This document shows positions 35,102 to 44,471 of a stretch of 64,000 nucleotides of DNA, one piece after another. The stretch is from an uncultured Pseudomonadales bacterium. GTDB taxonomy: Bacteria > Pseudomonadota > Gammaproteobacteria > Pseudomonadales > Cellvibrionaceae. The notes beneath the pieces were generated by a model. The model was not told the DNA's origin. It did not search any database and saw only the letters and a list, made by a program, of their open reading frames with translations. Every line of letters begins with the position of its first letter. Positions within the stretch are counted from its first letter, which is position 1. Location of the stretch: the NCBI GenBank assembly GCA_947488935.1, contig CANLBN010000008.1, positions 62,001 through 126,000 on the forward strand, given 5' to 3'. Made by a program: the position numbers and the translations under genes.

Positions 35102-35599
35102 CTATTCGGGCTCCACAGGCTCAGGTATGGGGATCATCTCAGTATCTTTGACTTCTTCCATTACCATGTATGAACGTGACGAATTAACATGAGGTAGTGC
35201 AAGTAGGGTTTCACCCAGTAATCTCCGATAAGCGTGCATGTCCTTGACGCGCGCCTTTAATAGGTAGTCATAGTCTCCCGACATCAGATGACACTCCATA
35301 ACCTCTGGTAGTTTTCGTACGACGTTACGAAAATTACTAAAGACATTGCGCGATGTTCTATCTAATCGGAGTTCTACATAGGCGAGTAGTTTAGCATCGA
35401 CAAAATCAGGGTTGATTTTAATTGTGTAGTGTTCGATACAGCCTATTTTCTCAAGTCGTTTGATTCGGTTAAGGCAGGGTGTAGCACTGAGGCCAACCTT
35501 TTTGGAAAGCTCTATATTTGATATACGGCTATTCAGTTGTAATTCGCGTAATATCTTTCTATCAATCTTATCCAAATTATTGTTATTTCTATCACCCAT
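35102..35599 (-). CDS. Lrp/AsnC-family regulator, divergent from ald
   Basis: A 165-residue regulator. The N-terminal helix-turn-helix reads LDKIDRKILRELQLNSRISN and LSKKVGLSATPCLNRIKRLE. The C-terminal RAM ligand domain includes VMECHLMSGDYDYLLKARV, the site of amino-acid binding. It is longer at the C-terminus than Lrp by a short acidic/proline tail. The gene is divergent from alanine dehydrogenase, with 199 bp between starts. This arrangement is common for regulators of ald that respond to L-alanine. A ten-base inverted repeat in the shared gap is a candidate site. Confidence 0.93.
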   Translation of the reverse strand: MGDRNNNNLDKIDRKILRELQLNSRISNIELSKKVGLSATPCLNRIKRLEKIGCIEHYTIKINPDFVDAKLLAYVELRLDRTSRNVFSNFRNVVRKLPEVMECHLMSGDYDYLLKARVKDMHAYRRLLGETLLALPHVNSSRSYMVMEEVKDTEMIPIPEPVEPE

Positions 35600-35638
35600 A
35601 AAAGTCTCGTTAACTAATATTTTATATGTTTTTAGTTG

Positions 35639-35672
35639 ATTATGCTTTGTTTGTTTAATATTAAAGCATAAT
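35639..35672. promoter_or_regulatory. Inverted repeat in the Lrp/ald divergent gap
   Basis: Perfect ten-base arms ATTATGCTTT (35639-35648) and AAAGCATAAT (35663-35672), separated by 14 bases. It lies between the divergent Lrp-type regulator and ald. The A+T-rich, symmetric form suits an Lrp-family operator, but binding is inferred. Confidence 0.5.
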
Positions 35673-35798
35673 TTACTATTTTTATATAAATAAAAGATAA
35701 ATTGACTTTTTAATCCTCTTTATAATGTTGGCATTATCAACTTGACTGTTTTAGTCGTTATTTATGCCGCCGTAGCAGCATTACTGAGGAGTATAAAA

Positions 35799-36914
35799 AT
35801 GAAAATAGGTGTACCTAAAGAGATAAAGAATCACGAATACCGCGTAGGCATGGTGCCTGCTTCTGTTAAAGAGTTAACTCGTCGTAATCACGAAGTGCTT
35901 GTACAGGCGGGAGCTGGTGCTGGTATTGGTTTTAGTGATGAAGCATACATTGATGTGGGTGCCACTATTGCCGCTACCGCTGACCAGGTGTTTGCCGAGG
36001 CAGATATGATTGTTAAAGTTAAAGAGCCTTTAGCTGAAGAGCGTGCAAAATTACGCTCTGGGCAGGTTTTGTTTACCTACCTTCATTTGGCGCCAGATCC
36101 AGAGCAAACTAAAGACCTTGTTAATAGCGATGCTATTTGTATTGCTTATGAAACTGTTACCTCAGACTCTGGTATGTTGCCGCTATTAGCGCCTATGTCA
36201 GAAGTGGCCGGTCGTATGTCGATTCAGGCGGGTGCTCACTCTCTTGAAAAAGCCCAAGGTGGTCGCGGTGTTTTATTAGCCGGTGTACCCGGTGTTGCGC
36301 CTGCTAAAGTGGCTATTATTGGTGGCGGTGTTGTCGGTAGTAATGCGGCGCAAATGGCTATTGGTATGGGCGCGCAGGTAACTATTTTAGATAACAATAT
36401 TAATTCATTGCGCCGCCTAGATGCCCAGTTTGGCGCATCTGCACAAATGGTTTATTCAACGGGTGAGTCTTTAAAAGAATATGTCTCTGCTGCTGATCTT
36501 GTGATTGGTGCAGTATTGGTACCGGGTGCGGCTGCGCCTAAATTGGTTACCAAAAAGATGATCGATAATATGAAGCCTGGCGCTGTTGTGGTTGATGTTG
36601 CTATTGACCAAGGTGGCTGTTTTGAAACATCAAAGGCAACTACTCACCAAGATCCTACTTATATGGTGGGTGATGTTGTTCACTATTGTGTGGCCAATAT
36701 GCCAGGTGGCGTTGCAAGAACGTCTTCTTTTGCACTAAATAACGCAACTTTGCCATATATTATTGCTCTTGCTGAAAAAGGCTGGAAGCAGGCTTGTGCC
36801 GATGATAAGCACTTATTAAACGGTTTGAATGTACACCGTGGTCAGGTTACTAATGGGCCTGTGGCAACTAACCTTGGTTATGAGTTCGTCGCTCCGGAAT
36901 CAGTTGTTGCGTAA
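35799..36914 (+). CDS. ald: Alanine dehydrogenase
   Basis: Ald interconverts L-alanine with pyruvate and ammonia using NAD. The 371-residue product starts MKIGVPKEIKNHEYRVGMVP and has the substrate-binding LHLAPDPEQ. The Rossmann motif GGGVVGSNAAQMAIGMGAQV is followed by the ILDNN acid end. Near the C-terminus are HYCVANMPGGVARTSSFALN and GLNVHRGQVTN, both diagnostic. I chose ATG 35799, with GAGGAG about ten bases upstream. An upstream in-frame start at 35742 would add a non-family hydrophobic stretch. A hairpin terminator follows at 37060-37096. Confidence 0.97.
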   Translation: MKIGVPKEIKNHEYRVGMVPASVKELTRRNHEVLVQAGAGAGIGFSDEAYIDVGATIAATADQVFAEADMIVKVKEPLAEERAKLRSGQVLFTYLHLAPDPEQTKDLVNSDAICIAYETVTSDSGMLPLLAPMSEVAGRMSIQAGAHSLEKAQGGRGVLLAGVPGVAPAKVAIIGGGVVGSNAAQMAIGMGAQVTILDNNINSLRRLDAQFGASAQMVYSTGESLKEYVSAADLVIGAVLVPGAAAPKLVTKKMIDNMKPGAVVVDVAIDQGGCFETSKATTHQDPTYMVGDVVHYCVANMPGGVARTSSFALNNATLPYIIALAEKGWKQACADDKHLLNGLNVHRGQVTNGPVATNLGYEFVAPESVVA

Positions 36915-37059
36915 ACCTTTGGTTGGATGAAAGCAGTACAAGGACGCACTGTGTATATAGCCAATAGGCTACTAAGAATCCCTTAAAAATATTTTTTAGG
37001 TGTGCTAATCAAATAGAGTAAAGTGGATCTATTTAATTGCCGGATTAAGAGTAAACTGG

Positions 37060-37098
37060 AATGGGCGGCTGTTGCATAAACAGCTGCCTATTTTCGTT
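37060..37098 (+). terminator. Terminator after ald
   Basis: The stem AATGGGCGGCTGTT (37060-37073) pairs with AACAGCTGCCTATT (37079-37092) around GCATA, with two G-U type pairs. It is followed by TTCGTTTT. It separates ald from sdaA. Confidence 0.75.
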
Positions 37099-37129
37099 TT
37101 GAATAAATAAAAAAATAAGGTTTGTGTCA

Positions 37130-38536
37130 ATGACAATCAGTACTTTTGATCTTTTTAAAATTGGCATTGGCCCATCGAGTTCTCATACCGTCGGGCCAAT
37201 GGTTGCAGCAGAGCAATTTGCGGCAGGTTTGGTAGCAAAAAAACTATTGGCCGATGTGGCTAGGCTTAAAGCTGAAATGTTTGGCTCGCTAGGGCTTACG
37301 GGCAATGGCCATGGCACGCCTAAAGCTGTTGTGCTGGGATTAATGGGAGAAAAGCCAAGCTCTGTTGATGTCGATAGGGTCGGTGAAATAATTGCTGATG
37401 TCACAGCCAATAATCACCTGTATTTGCTGGGAGACGAAGGTAAAACGATTACTTTTTCGATGGAAAAAGATATTGTTTTACATCGCCGTAAAACACTGCC
37501 GTTTCATGCCAATGGCATGCGTTTTACTGCTTACAATGATACGGGTGATGAAATAGATTCTCGTGCTTACTATTCCGTGGGTGGTGGTTTTATCCTTGAT
37601 GAGAGCGAGGCTGAGAACGGCGTTATTATGGAGGATGACCGCAAGGAGCCTTATCCCTTTGACTCTGGCGCTGAGTTACTAGCGCTGTGTAAAGAGCACA
37701 ATTTTACCATTGCAGAGTTGATGATGGAGAATGAGCTTGCCAATGATACGAGAGAGAATATCCGTGCGAAATTGGATGAGCTTTGGGACGTAATGAAGGC
37801 CTGTGTTCAGCGTGGTTATGAACAAGAAGGTATTTTACCTGGTGGGCTAAAAGTTAAGCGTCGTGCACCTGGCTTATATAACGAATTAAAAGGACGTTAC
37901 GCCGAGGCAACTGATCCATTAGCCGTGCTCGATTGGGTGACATTATATGCGTTGGCAGTCAATGAAGAAAATGCAGCCGGTGGGCGTATGGTAACGGCGC
38001 CGACCAATGGTGCCGCAGGTATTATCCCTGCTGTTATGCATTACTATATGGATTTTATTGATGGTGCTGATCAAGTAGGTGTGCGTGACTTTTTACTGAC
38101 TGCTGCTGCTATCGGTATGTTGTATAAAAAGAATGCCTCTATTAGCGGTGCGGAAGTGGGTTGCCAAGGTGAGGTGGGTTCTGCCTGTTCAATGGCCGCA
38201 GCTGGTTTAACATCGGTTATGGGAGGTACGCCTAATCAGGTCGAAAATGCCGCTGAAATTGCAATGGAGCACCACTTAGGCTTAACTTGTGACCCTGTTG
38301 GGGGGCTTGTGCAAGTGCCGTGCATCGAGCGCAATGCAGTTGCTTCGGTTAAGGCGATTCATGCAACGCGTATGGCTTTGCATAATGATGGCTCTTCTCA
38401 TGTGGTATCTCTTGATAAAGTGATTAAAACCATGAAAGAGACAGGCCGCGATATGAAAACCAAATATAAAGAGACATCGCGCGGTGGCCTTGCGGTTAAT
38501 GTGATTGAGGTCCCAATCAATATCATCGAATGTTAA
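37130..38536 (+). CDS. sdaA: L-serine ammonia-lyase (iron-sulfur, single chain)
   Basis: SdaA deaminates L-serine to pyruvate and ammonia using a 4Fe-4S cluster. The 468-residue product starts [20 protein letters not shown]. The Fe-S cysteines lie in [17 protein letters not shown] and in [37 protein letters not shown] is also diagnostic. Length and motifs match E. coli SdaA/SdaB. I chose ATG 37130, nine bases after AAGG (37117-37120), over GTG 37124, whose spacing is too short. It sits near ald, gcv and glyA, all of which handle the same small amino acids. Confidence 0.96.
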   Translation: MTISTFDLFKIGIGPSSSHTVGPMVAAEQFAAGLVAKKLLADVARLKAEMFGSLGLTGNGHGTPKAVVLGLMGEKPSSVDVDRVGEIIADVTANNHLYLLGDEGKTITFSMEKDIVLHRRKTLPFHANGMRFTAYNDTGDEIDSRAYYSVGGGFILDESEAENGVIMEDDRKEPYPFDSGAELLALCKEHNFTIAELMMENELANDTRENIRAKLDELWDVMKACVQRGYEQEGILPGGLKVKRRAPGLYNELKGRYAEATDPLAVLDWVTLYALAVNEENAAGGRMVTAPTNGAAGIIPAVMHYYMDFIDGADQVGVRDFLLTAAAIGMLYKKNASISGAEVGCQGEVGSACSMAAAGLTSVMGGTPNQVENAAEIAMEHHLGLTCDPVGGLVQVPCIERNAVASVKAIHATRMALHNDGSSHVVSLDKVIKTMKETGRDMKTKYKETSRGGLAVNVIEVPINIIEC

Positions 38537-38585
38537 TTTAGCTGCTCAATGCGTAAACCTTTGGGTTTGCGCTTTCTATCTATGT

Positions 38586-38634
38586 TAAGATTTTCACTTT
38601 GTTATGTTTTATTGTTAGCAAGGTGAAAATCTTA
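38586..38634 (+). promoter_or_regulatory. Inverted repeat overlapping the ribosome site of the MscS-like gene
   Basis: TAAGATTTTCAC (38586-38597) and GTGAAAATCTTA (38623-38634) are perfect 12-base complements with a 25-base loop. The right arm ends one base before the preferred GTG start at 38635 and includes part of AAGGTG (38620-38625), the Shine-Dalgarno. Folding would hide the ribosome site, so translation may be controlled by structure. Confidence 0.55.
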
Positions 38635-40299
38635 GTGTCACGCTTTATTCTATTCTTATTCTTCTTTAATTTTTTTGTGCTTTCGCATATTGCTGTAGCG
38701 CAAGATGATATTGATGCCGAAGGCGAAGTTGTCGAACTAACCTTTGAGCAAAAACTATCTGGGCTTTATAAAATACTCGATGAAAAAGAGAAGGAGAAAA
38801 AAAGCCTCAAACAGCGCCTAAAACTCGAACAAGACACGTTAACCCAAGATCAGATCAAACAAGAGTTAGGCGCAGTTGATGATGTTATTGTTGGTGTTCG
38901 AGGCGAAATTGTTGACTTGTCTACGGGTGGAGTTACTCTGTTTACAGAGCCCCCTACCGATAAAAAAGATCTTGACTGGCGTAATGATTTAGAGCTTATT
39001 TTTGAGCCACTTCTTGAGCAATTGCGAGATATCAGTGAGCGCCCTCGCTTAATTGAAAAGTTAGAAGCCGATATTGCTTATTGGAAAAAGAGAGAAAAAG
39101 CGTTAAGCAGTGCGGTTGATAATTTAACGAGTAATCTTGAGCAAGTGTCGAGTGCTTCATTAAAAAAAGAAGTCAAAGAGCTGCTTAGTTCCGCAGCATC
39201 AAGAAAAAATACCGCACAGCAAAAACTGGATTTATTGAATAAAGATCTAGCGGGCTTGAAGGAGTCTAAAAACCCAATCTGGACAACGTTAGGTGATATT
39301 TTTACGGGTGTTATTATTGGTATATTGCTGCATTTTATTATAGCGATTGCAGCGGCTTTTTTTGTTTATCAGTGTATTCGCTTATTGTCTTTGATTCCCA
39401 TTCGACTACTACGTAGGAAAAACCCCGACGAAACTGTATTTGTCGAGCGCGCTATCGTTATTGGCCGTGTTGTTATTGGTGTTATGTTAATGGTGCTCAC
39501 CTATTTTGTTGTGCTTTATACATTTGGTGAATGGTTGTTGTTAGTTATATCTTTATTGATCATTGCGGGTATTATTTTGGCGCTTAAAGATACGGTGCCA
39601 AAATATATTATTGAAATTAAAGCATTGCTCAATATGGGATCTATTCGTCAAGGTGAGAGGATAGTTTTTAGAGGCCTACCTTGGCGTATAAGCCGGCTTA
39701 ATGTACATACTCGTTTGAGCAACCCATTGTTGGGTAGTAGTCTTCGAGTTCCTCTTACTGAAATTGTTAATCTGAGTTCTCGTGCGTCTCATGGTGATGA
39801 ACCTTGGTTTCCAACAAGTATTGGCAATATTGTTTTGCTAGAAGATGGTGTGTTTGGTGAGGTTGTTCGACAAACGGCAGATGTAGTCGAGATTGATTTT
39901 GGTGGGTCGATCTTTACTTATCAGACACTTGATTTCTTAGCTAGGCGCCCGCAAAATTTATCGAAGGGCGGTTTTTCTATCTATGAGATTTTTGGTTTAG
40001 ACTACCAGTATCAAAATATTATTACCGAAGAAGTGTTAAAAACATATAAAGAAGAGCTGGCGATGATTATGCGGGCTTCTGACTATGGCGACTTTAATAC
40101 ATTCTTAACGGTCGAGTTTAGCCTTGCTGCAGCTTCATCATTGGATTTTCGTATTATCGCCAGTTTTAAAAGTGATCTAGCATCGGATTATTATAGACTG
40201 AAGCGTTTTATTCAAAAGAGCTCGGTTGAAATTGCGAACAAACATGGGTGGATAATTCCATTTCAGCAGGTTACAGTGCACCAATTATCGCAAGAATAA
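38635..40299 (+). CDS. MscS-like membrane protein with periplasmic coiled coil
   Basis: A 554-residue protein. It has a signal peptide (MSRFILFLFFFNFFVLSHIA, cleavage after AVA) and a long charged coiled coil (residues about 40-210). At least four transmembrane helices follow at about 225-330, the last being LLVISLLIIAGIILALKD. A beta domain follows with GSIRQGERIVFRGLPWRI and PLTEIVNLSSR, then a mixed C-terminal domain. The topology recalls mechanosensitive-channel (MscS) superfamily proteins, but the pore-helix glycine/alanine pattern is weak; function is inferred only at the superfamily level. I chose GTG 38635 because AAGGTG lies nine bases upstream and the signal then starts cleanly; TTG 38599 would add 12 residues. 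Confidence 0.75.
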   Translation: MSRFILFLFFFNFFVLSHIAVAQDDIDAEGEVVELTFEQKLSGLYKILDEKEKEKKSLKQRLKLEQDTLTQDQIKQELGAVDDVIVGVRGEIVDLSTGGVTLFTEPPTDKKDLDWRNDLELIFEPLLEQLRDISERPRLIEKLEADIAYWKKREKALSSAVDNLTSNLEQVSSASLKKEVKELLSSAASRKNTAQQKLDLLNKDLAGLKESKNPIWTTLGDIFTGVIIGILLHFIIAIAAAFFVYQCIRLLSLIPIRLLRRKNPDETVFVERAIVIGRVVIGVMLMVLTYFVVLYTFGEWLLLVISLLIIAGIILALKDTVPKYIIEIKALLNMGSIRQGERIVFRGLPWRISRLNVHTRLSNPLLGSSLRVPLTEIVNLSSRASHGDEPWFPTSIGNIVLLEDGVFGEVVRQTADVVEIDFGGSIFTYQTLDFLARRPQNLSKGGFSIYEIFGLDYQYQNIITEEVLKTYKEELAMIMRASDYGDFNTFLTVEFSLAAASSLDFRIIASFKSDLASDYYRLKRFIQKSSVEIANKHGWIIPFQQVTVHQLSQE

Positions 40300-40343
40300 C
40301 AGCTGCTTACTCTATAAATACTAACCAAGAGGAATTATTAAAA

Positions 40344-40844
40344 ATGAGAAAAATTGTTGCTTTTTTTGTATGGAGCTTATTGTTAATTAGCCCGGCGTAT
40401 GCCGAAAAGCTATTGCTGGAATTAAAAGACGGTATGGTAGAAATTGAATTGCTGCCAGAAAAAGCACCAAAACATGTGGCGCGAATTAAGCAATTAGCCG
40501 AAGAAGGTTTTTATGATGGTATTGTTTTTCATCGTGTCATCGAAGGCTTTATGGCCCAAACAGGTGATCCTACTGGCACTGGCCGAGGCGGTTCTGGTAA
40601 AAAATTAAAGGCTGAATTTAATAGTGAAAAACACACGCGTGGCACTGTGTCTATGGCTCGCTCATCGCGCCCTAATTCTGCTGACAGCCAATTTTTTATT
40701 GTCTTTAAAGATGCTTTGTTTTTAGATAACAAATATACCGTGTGGGGTCGTGTCGTTAAGGGTATGGAGTTTGTGGATAATATTAAACGTGGCGAGCCAC
40801 CAAGAAACCCTGATAAAATCATATCCATGCGAGTTGCTAAATAA
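40344..40844 (+). CDS. Periplasmic peptidyl-prolyl isomerase (cyclophilin)
   Basis: A 166-residue cyclophilin-type PPIase with a signal peptide (MRKIVAFFVWSLLLISPAYA), which places it in the periplasm. The catalytic core includes YDGIVFHRVIEGFMAQTGDP, GTGRGGSG, RGTVSMARS, DSQFFIVFKD and the C-terminal WGRVVKGMEFVDNI. It is related to PpiA. I chose ATG 40344, preceded by AAGAGGAA; a reading frame continuing upstream to 40248 overlaps the MscS-like gene and lacks a signal. It ends 12 bp before the convergent globin gene. Confidence 0.93.
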   Translation: MRKIVAFFVWSLLLISPAYAEKLLLELKDGMVEIELLPEKAPKHVARIKQLAEEGFYDGIVFHRVIEGFMAQTGDPTGTGRGGSGKKLKAEFNSEKHTRGTVSMARSSRPNSADSQFFIVFKDALFLDNKYTVWGRVVKGMEFVDNIKRGEPPRNPDKIISMRVAK

Positions 40845-40856
40845 TTGCTAGCAACT

Positions 40857-41267
40857 TTAGTGGTAGATTATTTCTTTTCTAAAGGGTGCTACTCTAGCTA
40901 GCACTCGGTTCCTCTCTCGATGGGTGAGTCCTGCTGCTCTCATGGCATTGATAAGCAGATCGACAATCCGATTAAAATCACCCTCAGTGATATTCATTCC
41001 TCGATGTACTTCTCTAAGATTATCACCTTCGTATTTGCAGGGGCCATCGATTATAGAGCATAAATGGGTTATGAATGATTGGTGGAATCTGTCGACATTG
41101 GATTTTGCAAAATAGGTAATGATAATTTTATCATTACCTATTTCATCAACAAAATGATCGGCTATCTTTTCCACAGTTTGTTTTCCACCAATGCTGTTGT
41201 ACAAATTGCTTGGCTGGCTTGCACAGCCAAACATCAGCATTAATGTGAAAAAAATAATTAATTTCAT
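40857..41267 (-). CDS. Lipoprotein-anchored group 1 truncated hemoglobin
   Basis: A 136-residue globin with a lipoprotein signal (MKLIIFFTLMLMFGC; lipid Cys15), so it should sit in the periplasm on a membrane. The globin fold shows LYNSIGGKQTVEKIADHFV, Phe53 at the CD1-like position in TYFAKS, and the proximal heme ligand His88 in REVHRGMNI. GPCKYEGDN matches the usual GGP-Y-G motif. Most truncated globins are cytosolic, so lipidation is unusual. It is the last gene of a minus-strand operon, 26 bp after the DUF3034 gene, itself preceded by a c-di-GMP protein and a cupredoxin. A role in oxygen or NO chemistry at the envelope is inferred. Confidence 0.87.
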   Translation of the reverse strand: MKLIIFFTLMLMFGCASQPSNLYNSIGGKQTVEKIADHFVDEIGNDKIIITYFAKSNVDRFHQSFITHLCSIIDGPCKYEGDNLREVHRGMNITEGDFNRIVDLLINAMRAAGLTHRERNRVLARVAPFRKEIIYH

Positions 41268-41293
41268 AGAGTTTTTTTACCGAGTTAACTTCA

Positions 41294-42166
41294 TTAAAAG
41301 TGGCCTGTCAGTGAAATATAAAAGCCGTTCTGATTATCTACGCCTGCGATTGTGCCTAATCTAAGCCAAGCAGCTGTTAGGCTAACGAATTTGTTTGGAG
41401 AGTAGCTAACAAATAAGTTTTTCCAGTCGTCTTCGGTCGTATCTAGATTATTGGGTTTTTCTCTATAATCGATGCCAAAGGCTAAATAGCGGTTGACTAA
41501 AATTGCGGCCGAGGCCTCTAGTACAATTTCACGATCATCGTCGGACCCACCAAAACCAAGCAAGCCCAGCTGGTTAGCGTTAGTGTAACGAAATGTGGTA
41601 TTCCATAAGGCGTTGAATCCAAAAACGGCGCCAAGATGAACTTTGGTGAGCGATAAATAAAAATCAGTACCGTTGTCGCTATCATTGGCACCTAATGCAT
41701 CGGCTATTGCAGAGTCTTTAAGGATCTTGTGTTGAATTCCTGCGCTAACTTGAGGCCAAGTACTGTAAACGACATCGCCATATAATCTTGCTTTAATGCC
41801 GATAATGTCTTGTTTAATCTCATCATTTGTAGCATCAATATTGAATTTTTGTTGTGCAAAGCTCACCTCGACTCTGTCATAAAAACTGGCAGATACGCCG
41901 ACAATGTCTAACTCATAGTCAGTAACTGTCGCCCGAGTAAGGAATGCAGTCGCCGATATTTGTTCTCGGCTATCGTATCCCGATAGTGTCGCCCACGGCA
42001 CAATGCCGCTGCCTCCCGTCCCTTCTACTTGTATAACGCCTGTTGTCGATATCAACTTGCCATCTGCTGCATACACAATAGAGGGCAAGTTACTGACCGT
42101 TAAGCCAAGTATTATGGTAATTAATAAATTATTATTTAATAGCCTTATAATAAAATATTTAACCAT
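41294..42166 (-). CDS. DUF3034-family outer-membrane-type protein
   Basis: A 290-residue secreted protein: signal segment LLITIILGLTVSNLPSIVYA, then a mature start ADGKLISTTGVIQVEG. Alternating strands continue to the end, which is an aromatic-terminated strand (NGFYISLTGHF) as in outer-membrane barrels. It matches DUF3034 (GGSGIVPWATLSGY is distinctive). Function is unknown. I chose ATG 42166; it overlaps the upstream gene's stop by eight bases (ATGGTTAA), so translation is probably coupled. A start at 42205 would add 13 residues and a larger overlap. It is third in the cupredoxin-EAL-DUF3034-globin operon. Confidence 0.85.
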   Translation of the reverse strand: MVKYFIIRLLNNNLLITIILGLTVSNLPSIVYAADGKLISTTGVIQVEGTGGSGIVPWATLSGYDSREQISATAFLTRATVTDYELDIVGVSASFYDRVEVSFAQQKFNIDATNDEIKQDIIGIKARLYGDVVYSTWPQVSAGIQHKILKDSAIADALGANDSDNGTDFYLSLTKVHLGAVFGFNALWNTTFRYTNANQLGLLGFGGSDDDREIVLEASAAILVNRYLAFGIDYREKPNNLDTTEDDWKNLFVSYSPNKFVSLTAAWLRLGTIAGVDNQNGFYISLTGHF

Positions 42167-44471
42167 ATTGCTTTTCCTCTTGCTGTAGAAAATCCCAAAG
42201 TTCATCAGCGGGTAGAGGTTTACTAATGTAGTAGCCTTGTATCCAAGTACAGCCCCATGTACTTAATAGCTCAAGGGACTCATTGTTTTCAACGCCTTCG
42301 GCTACAATTTCTAGGTCAAACATTTTAGCTAGGGAAATAATTGTTTGAACGATATTTTGGTCTTCAGGATTTTTATCGAGCTTTAAGATAAAGCTTTTAT
42401 CGATTTTTAATTCATTGATTGGCATGCTTTTAAGATAGGATAGTGAAGAATGTCCAGTTCCAAAGTCATCAATAGACAGAGAAAATCCGGCATTTCTATA
42501 TTCACATAAGGTTTTTGCAGCCTGTTTTGGGTCATCCATTAAATCACTTTCAGTGATCTCAAATGAAACACAGCTTGTTGTTATGTTGTGTTCGCTTAAT
42601 TGATCATTAATAAAAGAAAGTAATTCAGAGTTTTTGATATCGTGTACTGATAAATTGATGGCGACTTGATAGTGTGCGCCTTTTTGTTGCCATTGTTGTA
42701 TTTGCAAGAATACTTTTTTAATAACCAGCTTAGTGATCATCTGGATTAAACCTGCTTGCTCTGCCATAGGTATAAATACTTCTGGAGAGACAAAGCCAAT
42801 CGTTGGGTTATTCCATCGCAGCAGTGCCTCAGCTTTGCTGATAGTGTTGCTGTCTATATGTAGTTTTGGCTGATATGCCATGGAAAACTCATCTGGGCTA
42901 TGGTGGAGTGCATTTTTTAATAAATTTAAAATGTTTAGCCGGGTTAGATATTCGTCTTCAATAGAATGAGAGTAGTGGATCATGCCATTTGGCGCAGACG
43001 TTGCCTTGTCCAATGTCATTGTGATCCTACGGAATAGATTCTCCTGGGTGTTGTTGTTACCGCACAAGATTAGGCCAAATGCCAAGCTAGGGCGTATTTC
43101 AATACCATTAATAAGAACGTCTTGCTCCAGGGTTTGTTGTATGCTCTCTTCAGTATTTTTGTCAACGCATCCACTGATAAATAACAGCATTTCATTTGTG
43201 CTTATCTTTGCGGCAATATTTGTTATTTTTAATACGCGTTCCGATAAGGTCTTTATGTATTCGTCTCCACTAGCATACCCAAAAGTATCGTTAATGCTTC
43301 GATAATCATTAACGCGTATGCCAATAATCGAAAAGTCTGTTGAATCACTTCTTTTTTTAATGATTTCCTGTATGCCGAACCGATTGAGTAACCCGGTGAG
43401 TCTGTCATGATTTGACTGATAAAGGATTTTTGCTTCTCTGTTATGTATCTTAGTCTGCATTGTTTTAAATGAGCTAAGCAGTTCACCTATTTCTCTTGAA
43501 TTTGCTTTTATATTAATTTGGTTGTCGTATTGGCCATCGGCTATACGATGGGTTTTTTTGGCTAAGAGGGAAAGTGGCAGGGTTAAGTTTTTAGAGAATA
43601 TGGCAACGACTAGCAATGAAATTGTGACGGCGATCATTGTGGTAATAATTATTTTATATTGTAGGTTATTAAATTCAGAGAATAATCGGTCTATGTTTTC
43701 TGCTAATAAAATAGAAATACTCAGGTCTTTTGCCTCGAGTAGACTAAATTTTTTCGATATAAAGTGGTCTTGCTGAATAATCGATGATAAGTCTATATCC
43801 ATACTGTTGTCATTTGTAGATGATATCTTTTGTGTATCTGTTTTGCTTAAGGAGCTAATAAAAAGAGGCGCTTTATCTGTTTTTGAGGATTGAACAATAA
43901 TGTCTAATTTTGTTAAGTCCTTTAAGTTGCTTATAAGTTCTTCGTCGACTTCAAAGCCTAGTTGAGCTATAGCGATTGTCTCAGGTGCATCAACAGTCAA
44001 TAAAATCACTTGATATAAAGTCTGGTCGAACTGTAAAAATGAGATCGCCCCTCCATCCTTTATTGCAGCTTTAAGAAGCTCCATATCTGGAAATACTTTT
44101 TTACTCATAAATGAGCTTGAGGTGCTTGAAATTATATTCCCATCTAAATCGATAGCAGTCATTAAGTCAGCTGAGATGCGCTCACTGTGGTTTTTTAAAA
44201 CGCTTGCTATTGTGTTTTTATCCTTTGTGGCGATAGACTGCTTAAAGCCAAAGTCATCGGTTAACACCAGTGCAGAGTTATAAAGTTGGTCTTCTCTGCT
44301 TTTAAAAATACGTTTAAATATTTCTTCTGCAACATCCAATTCTCTCTCTAGCTGATTTTCAGCATGTTTGGATGTGGCAAGCCATACAAAAAATATAATA
44401 ATAAATGACGTAAGGCAAAGCAGGCTCGTCACCAATATGAGTATCTTGTTGTTAAGTGTTGTTAGTTTCAC
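42159..44471 (-). CDS. dCache-HAMP-GGDEF(degenerate)-EAL phosphodiesterase
   Basis: A 770-residue membrane receptor. It has an N-terminal helix, then a periplasmic dCache_3-like sensor (DFGFKQSIATKDKNTIASVL ... AIAQLGFEVDEELI), a second helix near residues 270-295 and a HAMP linker. The GGDEF domain has lost its signature (STNEML at the loop), so it should not make c-di-GMP. The EAL domain keeps EALLRW at about residue 547, FEITESDLMDD, IDDFGTGHSS and LKIDKSFI, so it is likely an active phosphodiesterase. The GTG start at 44471 abuts the stop of the cupredoxin gene (TAAGTG), and its stop overlaps the next gene. The tight packing suggests that the periplasmic cupredoxin is part of the input; that is inferred. 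Confidence 0.93.
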   Translation of the reverse strand: MKLTTLNNKILILVTSLLCLTSFIIIFFVWLATSKHAENQLERELDVAEEIFKRIFKSREDQLYNSALVLTDDFGFKQSIATKDKNTIASVLKNHSERISADLMTAIDLDGNIISSTSSSFMSKKVFPDMELLKAAIKDGGAISFLQFDQTLYQVILLTVDAPETIAIAQLGFEVDEELISNLKDLTKLDIIVQSSKTDKAPLFISSLSKTDTQKISSTNDNSMDIDLSSIIQQDHFISKKFSLLEAKDLSISILLAENIDRLFSEFNNLQYKIIITTMIAVTISLLVVAIFSKNLTLPLSLLAKKTHRIADGQYDNQINIKANSREIGELLSSFKTMQTKIHNREAKILYQSNHDRLTGLLNRFGIQEIIKKRSDSTDFSIIGIRVNDYRSINDTFGYASGDEYIKTLSERVLKITNIAAKISTNEMLLFISGCVDKNTEESIQQTLEQDVLINGIEIRPSLAFGLILCGNNNTQENLFRRITMTLDKATSAPNGMIHYSHSIEDEYLTRLNILNLLKNALHHSPDEFSMAYQPKLHIDSNTISKAEALLRWNNPTIGFVSPEVFIPMAEQAGLIQMITKLVIKKVFLQIQQWQQKGAHYQVAINLSVHDIKNSELLSFINDQLSEHNITTSCVSFEITESDLMDDPKQAAKTLCEYRNAGFSLSIDDFGTGHSSLSYLKSMPINELKIDKSFILKLDKNPEDQNIVQTIISLAKMFDLEIVAEGVENNESLELLSTWGCTWIQGYYISKPLPADELWDFLQQEEKQYG

